From NCBI GenBank assembly GCA_966128725.1, contig CBHYLN010000104.1, positions 1 through 18,096 of the forward strand: DNA of 18,096 nucleotides, written 5' to 3'. A model generated the notes under the pieces. The model did no database searches, was not told where the DNA came from, and saw only the letters and a list, made by a program, of their open reading frames with translations. Shown in pieces: positions 14,041-18,096 of the stretch. The first letter of the stretch is position 1. Every line of letters starts with the position of its first letter. The position numbers were made by a program, and so were the translations under genes. The stretch is from JAFDZV01 sp966128725. GTDB lineage: Bacteria > Bacteroidota > Ignavibacteria > OLB7.

Positions 14041-14499
14041 CTACTGCTTCTGCAACTCGGTGATATAGTCGTTGGTCTTCGAACCGTTCACCGTGGTGCT
14101 TCCCATGCCGAGCGCGGCATCCGGGAGAACGACTCCGGTAACGGTAGGATACGTAACCACCTCAAGCTTCATCTGCGAACCGTTGATCTGATAGATCCCC
14201 TTCATTGTCGCGTTGGCAGGGCTGGTTGCATTGATCGTGATATCACGGATCGTTGAGCTGGCCGAGGCCCCCGCCGTGGAATACGTCCCCGAGACGGACG
14301 AGCCATCCACATCCATCGTGAAGGTTCCGTTGCTCTTGAATTCGATCGTGAGCGACGAGGCCGGCTGAAATTCCTCGCCCACCTTCGAGGCCTTCCACTC
14401 CCCGATAATCGCCGAGCTCCCGGGCTCGGTAAGTGTGTCGGTGCAGCCAACCGCGGCAACCATCATCACGGCCGCGAGCAGCCCAAATAACGTCTTCAT
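14041..14499 (-). CDS. Small lipoprotein with lipocalin-like domain
   Basis: A 152-residue exported lipoprotein. The signal peptide MKTLFGLLAAVMMVAAVGC ends in a lipobox (AAVGC, lipidated Cys19), followed by a short flexible linker. The mature part opens IIGEWKASKV, then SLTIEFKSNGTFTMDVDG, SVSGTYSTAG, IRDITINATSP and GIYQINGSQMKLEV. This G.W...F..dGtf.....G..G.Y.(i)..... pattern matches short lipocalin-like beta-barrel lipoproteins common in Bacteroidota, with no assigned function. AGGAG (14511-14515) lies 11 bases before the ATG. The gene follows the large FG-GAP gene on the same strand after 156 bases, with a terminator-like hairpin between, so it is probably transcribed alone. It lies inside the segment bounded by the inverted hairpin modules. 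Confidence 0.82.
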   Translation of the reverse strand: MKTLFGLLAAVMMVAAVGCTDTLTEPGSSAIIGEWKASKVGEEFQPASSLTIEFKSNGTFTMDVDGSSVSGTYSTAGASASSTIRDITINATSPANATMKGIYQINGSQMKLEVVTYPTVTGVVLPDAALGMGSTTVNGSKTNDYITELQKQ

Positions 14500-14631
14500 C
14501 AGTACTGTCTCTCCTGTTGAGTTTGTTGATACACCAGAACGGTTGATCCGGGCGCGCCTGCCACGGGGAGTACGGGCAACACACCCGGCGCGAACATTTA
14601 TCGAAGAACGAATCGGCGCATCGGCTTCGCA

Positions 14632-14658
14632 GGCCGTTGGTATTTCAAGGGCCTGTTA
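14632..14658 (-). repeat. Hairpin module, copy 2 (supplies the FG-GAP gene stop codon)
   Basis: On the minus strand it reads TAACAGGCC-CTTGAAATACC and then AACGGCC, the inverted near-copy of 13804-13831. TAA at 14656-14658 is the stop codon of the FG-GAP gene. Bases 14630-14639 pair with 14646-14655 (9 of 10; G/G mismatch at 14636/14649) around a 6-base loop, so a terminator-like hairpin begins directly after the stop. Confidence 0.7.
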
Positions 14659-17067
14659 GCGCACAACAACAAGTTTGACTGTTGCCGTGCGCCCGCCGGC
14701 AGCGGCACGAATCACGTAACCGCCGCTGGCAACCGGGCCAGCAACCGGAACGCGCACACGGCTACCCGTCGGCGCCGTGGTCTCCGCCCGGCCCAGGCAA
14801 TTGCCCAGCGCATCGGAAACCTCAATCACCAGGTGCGTGCCGACCGCGGGCGCGGTAATCGCAACGCTGAACGCGTCGGTTTCAAACGCCGGCTGCGCCA
14901 GGCTCAACACACCGGGCAACCCCGCCGTGCGATCGTCAACGCCGCTGGTGCGCACCAATTCGCTTCGATAGGCGACCGCGTACGAAGCGTTTGTTGGAAC
15001 GTTGCGGTACACCATCGTCTCCCCGTTGGGATAACGCACAAACACGCTGTCGGCAAGGGTTGCGGGGCCTGTTCCAAAATGCAACTCGTTGCTGTTCTGC
15101 GATGCCGTTGCCCCGGAACCACCGCCCTGCAGGTCGCGTGTAAGCATCTGCCCACCGGCGAACACGGTGACCGTTGTGCCGTAGGCGTCCATGGGCACAC
15201 CGTTGGCGGGGCTGCCGGAAAGCCGGAACTCCAGCCAGTTCCCTCGGCGCGGCACATCGTTGCGGAACAGCTTCACCGCATCGGTTGGGCTTGCCACGAT
15301 AAGATCCAGATCGCCGTCGCGATCCACATCGGCGCGCACCGCCGTCCAGGCGCCGTGGATCAACGATCCCACGCCCCACGTGATATCGTTCATGTGATAC
15401 CCGCTCGCCGGCCCTTCGTTCAGGTACATCCGCGAAAGGCGGCGCGGCTCGCCGTTGCTTCCCTGCTTGTTGTAGGCGTACTGGCAATGCCATAAATCCA
15501 ACCAGCCGTCCAGATCCAGATCCAGCCACACCACGCCGGCGTTCATCTCGAAGAACTTCACGCCCATCGCGCCATGCATCTCGGTGAAGGTGTTGGCCGC
15601 GTCGCCGTTATGGCGATACACCAGCGAGGGGTTGGACACCTGGCCTCGCCAATCCGGATGGCCAAGATTGCCAACGGCCACGTCCATGTGCCCGTCGTTG
15701 TTGAAGTCCGCCCAGTCACATCCGATGCCATGCCCGAAGTACACCGGTTGCGCCGTTGCCACACCGCGTGTTCCGGTGGCGGCGCCTTCCTCGGAAAACG
15801 TCCCGTTGCCGCGATTGTGGAACAACAGATCCGGTGCCAGCCTGTACGTGGCAACGAAGATATCCGGCCAACCGTCGGCGTCGTAGTCGCATGCCGACGC
15901 GCCCCAGCAATCCAGATACGATCCGCCGTCGGCGCTGGCCGCCGTCTCGCCGGCGCTGATGCCGGCAGCCTCGGTAACGTTGGTGAAGCCGCCCGCCCCA
16001 TCACCCTGCCAAAGCTGATCCGGGAAATACTGTTCCTGGCCGTTGGCCTCGGTGCGCCCGTTGGCCACAAAGAGATCCAGCTTGCCATCGTGGTTGTAGT
16101 CGAAGAAAATCGGCATCACCGTGGGGTTGGGGTTGGAGTACCCCGAGGCCGCGGTGACATCGGTAAACGTTCCGTTGCCGTTGTTGTGATAAAGCCTGTC
16201 GCCGGCGCCGCCGTTGACGGCATAGCAGTCGATATGGCCGTCGTTGTCGTAATCGCCCCAGACGCTTGCTCCGGCCTGAATGCCGATGGTGGCGCTCACG
16301 TTCTCGAACGTCCCATCGCCCTTGTTGTGAAAGAAGAGATTGCCGATCGCCAGATCATCCCAACGATCGCCATCCCAATCCGCAACACTTACGCGCGCTC
16401 CTGCGTAGGGCTTGCCCGCGGAGTCAACCAGCCCGGCGCTTTTGGTTGCGTCAACCAGCGTGGCGGCCGGCGGCAACTTCGACGTGTTGCCGTTGGGAAA
16501 ATCGTACTGCACCAACGCCCGCACGAAGAAATCGCCGCGCGCCAGATAATACACACCGGGGAACCCGAGCGTGTTGTTGGAGATCGGATCGTACAGGAAC
16601 GAGCTGTACGGCGAAGCGGGCGCACCGTCGGCCGCGAACCACGGCCCACCGGGCTGCACACGATGTTGCACCACAATGCGGTCGTACCCGTTGTAATGCA
16701 GTGCGCGATCGCGGAGATCAATCGTATCCCACCCGGGCGTGCCGTTGTAGGAGATCACAATCGGCGTGGTGAGCGCGTTGTAGCCCCACACATAGCTGGT
16801 GGGCGGCAGCGCACCTTCCGAGGGGTCGCCAACAATCCAGAGCGTGTCCGTGCCTGGCGCCGAACCATGCCAGTACACGTGCAGCTCAAGAAGCGAGCAC
16901 GGCCCGGCCGGCCCCAGGATCATCGTCTCCTCCCAGCCTTCCAGCGAGGCGTTGTCGTGTGATGACGGGGTGCCACCGTCGCGCTTGAGCACCACGGGCT
17001 GCGCGGAAGCCACCGAGCAAAGCAGCAGCGCCAGCATACATACCGATACGAGCGTACAACGTATCAT
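14656..17067 (-). CDS. Secreted FG-GAP/VCBS repeat protein with ASPIC/UnbV domain and T9SS-type sorting domain
   Basis: An 803-residue exported protein. Signal peptide about 1-22 (ending SVASAQ). Residues 23-200 form a beta-rich N-terminal domain. Seven calcium-loop motifs of the D-x-[DN]-x-D-G type follow: DWDGDRWDD (230), DYDNDGHID (272), DYNHDGKLD (323), DYDADGWPD (394), DFNNDGHMD (454), DLDLDGWLD (516) and DVDRDGDLD (580). Each is followed by an N-x-G-x-G-x-F type turn or similar, consistent with a beta-propeller of FG-GAP/VCBS repeats. Residues about 610-685 match ASPIC/UnbV (NWLEFRLSGSPANG ... RDLQGGGSGATASQNS ... HFGTG). The last ~85 residues (LSLAQPAFETDAFSVAITAP, LVIEVSDALGNCLGR, VASGGYVIRAA, TVKLVVVR) resemble a T9SS sorting domain. 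It is probably cell-surface or released, as an adhesin or matrix protein; no enzyme active site was seen. Confidence 0.9.
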   Translation of the reverse strand: MIRCTLVSVCMLALLLCSVASAQPVVLKRDGGTPSSHDNASLEGWEETMILGPAGPCSLLELHVYWHGSAPGTDTLWIVGDPSEGALPPTSYVWGYNALTTPIVISYNGTPGWDTIDLRDRALHYNGYDRIVVQHRVQPGGPWFAADGAPASPYSSFLYDPISNNTLGFPGVYYLARGDFFVRALVQYDFPNGNTSKLPPAATLVDATKSAGLVDSAGKPYAGARVSVADWDGDRWDDLAIGNLFFHNKGDGTFENVSATIGIQAGASVWGDYDNDGHIDCYAVNGGAGDRLYHNNGNGTFTDVTAASGYSNPNPTVMPIFFDYNHDGKLDLFVANGRTEANGQEQYFPDQLWQGDGAGGFTNVTEAAGISAGETAASADGGSYLDCWGASACDYDADGWPDIFVATYRLAPDLLFHNRGNGTFSEEGAATGTRGVATAQPVYFGHGIGCDWADFNNDGHMDVAVGNLGHPDWRGQVSNPSLVYRHNGDAANTFTEMHGAMGVKFFEMNAGVVWLDLDLDGWLDLWHCQYAYNKQGSNGEPRRLSRMYLNEGPASGYHMNDITWGVGSLIHGAWTAVRADVDRDGDLDLIVASPTDAVKLFRNDVPRRGNWLEFRLSGSPANGVPMDAYGTTVTVFAGGQMLTRDLQGGGSGATASQNSNELHFGTGPATLADSVFVRYPNGETMVYRNVPTNASYAVAYRSELVRTSGVDDRTAGLPGVLSLAQPAFETDAFSVAITAPAVGTHLVIEVSDALGNCLGRAETTAPTGSRVRVPVAGPVASGGYVIRAAAGGRTATVKLVVVR

Positions 17068-17323
17068 GAGCGTTTGATCTTATCAGGAACAGGATATACC
17101 GGGGAGTGAGACAGGCAAGCTATAACCCCACCGCCGAAATGCAATACAGGGCCTGCGCCGGCACAGCCGGGAACGGCGATGCAGACCCGGCGGCGCGTGA
17201 CGGCAAGCGAACCGGGAAACGGGACCACAACCCGGCGTGCCGCCGACAGGCGTGAGACCAACCCTTGCACTTTACCGCCGGGCAAGGCAGCGCGATTGCC
17301 TATCTTCCCAGCCGAACCGAACC
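17068..17323. other. Divergent intergenic region (256 bp)
   Basis: This gap separates the FG-GAP gene (-) and the MATE gene (+). Both promoters should lie here. On the minus strand TTGCCT (17113-17118) and TATATC (17093-17098) lie 14 bases apart, too close for a standard promoter. No further gene or strong hairpin seen. Confidence 0.5.
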
Positions 17324-18096
17324 ATGAGCCGACGCCAATCCATACCATCCGAAACAAGGGCAATGATTGCGCTTGCCCTGCCCGTTGTCGCCGATCAGAT
17401 CGGGATGATGAGCATGAGCCTTGTGGATACGATCATGGTAGGCCGCCTGGGCGCGGCCGAGCTGGGCGCTGTTGGGGTTACCGCATCCATCTACTTCGCC
17501 TACATGGTGTTCTGCTTCGGTGTGATTTCCGCCGTGGGGCCGATCGTGGCACAGGCCTCGGGCGCGGGCAATCACAATGAAATTGAAGTGAACGTTGGGC
17601 AGGCAATGTGGCTGGCGATCGCGATGAGCGCCGTGGGCCTGGTTGTGACGATGAACATGGGGCCGATTCTGATTGCGCTGAAACAGCCGCCGGAGCTGAT
17701 CCCGTTTGCCCAGCGATTCACGGCCACGCTGCAGATTGGATTGCCGGCAAGCCTGATGTACGCGGTGCTCCGCTCGTTCACGATAGGGCTGGGCAAAACC
17801 CGTGTAACGATGGTGATCTCCATCGGCGCCAGTATGCTGAACGCCCTGCTGGATTACGTGCTCATCTATGGCAAGCTGGGTATCCCCGCGATGGGTGTTG
17901 CCGGCGCGGGGCTGGCCACGTCCATGGTGCAATGGGCAATGTTCGCCACGGCCCTGGGATTCACGCTGCGGCTGCGCGATCTGCGCGCCTACCGTTATAC
18001 GCGCCACATCCTCCCGATTCGCCCCGGCGTACTGCTCCGCATGGCCAAGCTCGGCCTGCCGATCGGCGCGGGCAACGGCATGGAGATCGGGGTATT
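17324..18096 (+). CDS. MATE-family multidrug/toxic compound efflux transporter, 5' part
   Basis: The frame opens at the ATG at 17324 and is still open at the window end, giving 257 residues plus two bases. The sequence begins MSRRQSIPSETRAMIALALP and soon shows a series of hydrophobic helices. Family landmarks are VVADQIGMMSMSLVDTIMVG, LGAAELGAVGVTASIYF, GVISAVGPIVAQASGAGN, LNALLDYVLIYGKLGIPAMG and VAGAGLATSMVQW. These match the first ~6-7 of the usual 12 membrane helices of MATE (MatE) antiporters, which export cationic compounds in exchange for Na+ or H+. The missing half is outside the window. It diverges from the FG-GAP gene across 256 bases. No clear Shine-Dalgarno sequence precedes the ATG; an ATG 13 codons later is also possible. 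Confidence 0.9.
   Translation, partial: MSRRQSIPSETRAMIALALPVVADQIGMMSMSLVDTIMVGRLGAAELGAVGVTASIYFAYMVFCFGVISAVGPIVAQASGAGNHNEIEVNVGQAMWLAIAMSAVGLVVTMNMGPILIALKQPPELIPFAQRFTATLQIGLPASLMYAVLRSFTIGLGKTRVTMVISIGASMLNALLDYVLIYGKLGIPAMGVAGAGLATSMVQWAMFATALGFTLRLRDLRAYRYTRHILPIRPGVLLRMAKLGLPIGAGNGMEIGV

Noticed and set aside
15574..16962. A 462-codon plus-strand frame antisense to the FG-GAP gene
   Set aside because: It mirrors the D-x-D-x-D-G repeats on the opposite strand (valine/isoleucine-rich repeats) and has no ribosome-binding site or family match; it is a shadow.

Overview
The window is GC-rich (about 60% or more by eye) and almost fully coding, with short, mostly hairpin-containing gaps. 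Two proteins, the esterase at 7177-8364 and the FG-GAP protein at 14656-17067, end in domains that look like type IX secretion (T9SS) C-terminal sorting domains. The YwqK-repeat/TonB-C protein at 10049-11458 is of a type common in Bacteroidota. Together these suggest a GC-rich member of the Bacteroidota/FCB group (for example Kapabacteria-, Ignavibacteria- or Rhodothermia-like) rather than a classical AT-rich Bacteroidetes. This placement is inference: there is no rRNA or universal marker in the window.

Layout. 1-1215 (+) is the 3' part of a class C beta-lactamase-like serine hydrolase, converging on a small YfcE-type metallophosphoesterase (1224-1724, -). A ZntB/CorA-type metal transporter runs divergently (2036-3085, +). 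From 3145 to 11458 eight genes lie on the minus strand: a zinc-ribbon protein, a nucleotidyltransferase-fold protein, a VOC-domain lipoprotein, a tandem DUF4440/NTF2-like protein, a membrane-anchored methyltransferase, an exported esterase with a sorting domain, a double-VOC protein and the repeat/TonB-C protein. They are mostly spaced by 80-460 bases, and several gaps carry terminator-like hairpins, so they look like separate transcription units rather than one operon. The strand switches at about 11.5 kb to three plus-strand genes: an F420-dependent-type NADP oxidoreductase, a YbaB/EbfC nucleoid protein and a BtpA-family protein. These converge on a small lipoprotein and a large secreted FG-GAP/ASPIC-UnbV protein (both -). 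A MATE-family transporter starts at 17324 (+) and runs off the window.

How the genes relate. I see mainly housekeeping and envelope functions (metal and drug transport, secretion cargo, small lipoproteins, VOC and NTF2-like small-molecule-binding folds), not one pathway. No phage, CRISPR array, transposase, toxin-antitoxin pair, rRNA or tRNA gene was recognised.

The most unusual part is the 295-base convergent gap at 13746-14040. It is nearly all self-complementary: a btpA-side hairpin, a hairpin module, a 124-base near-full-length palindrome (13833-13956) and a lipoprotein-side hairpin. The hairpin module recurs in inverted orientation at 14630-14658, where it supplies the stop codon of the FG-GAP gene, so it brackets an ~850-base segment holding the lipoprotein gene. 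This is the best candidate for something undescribed, though a dispersed repeat or elaborate terminators would also explain it.
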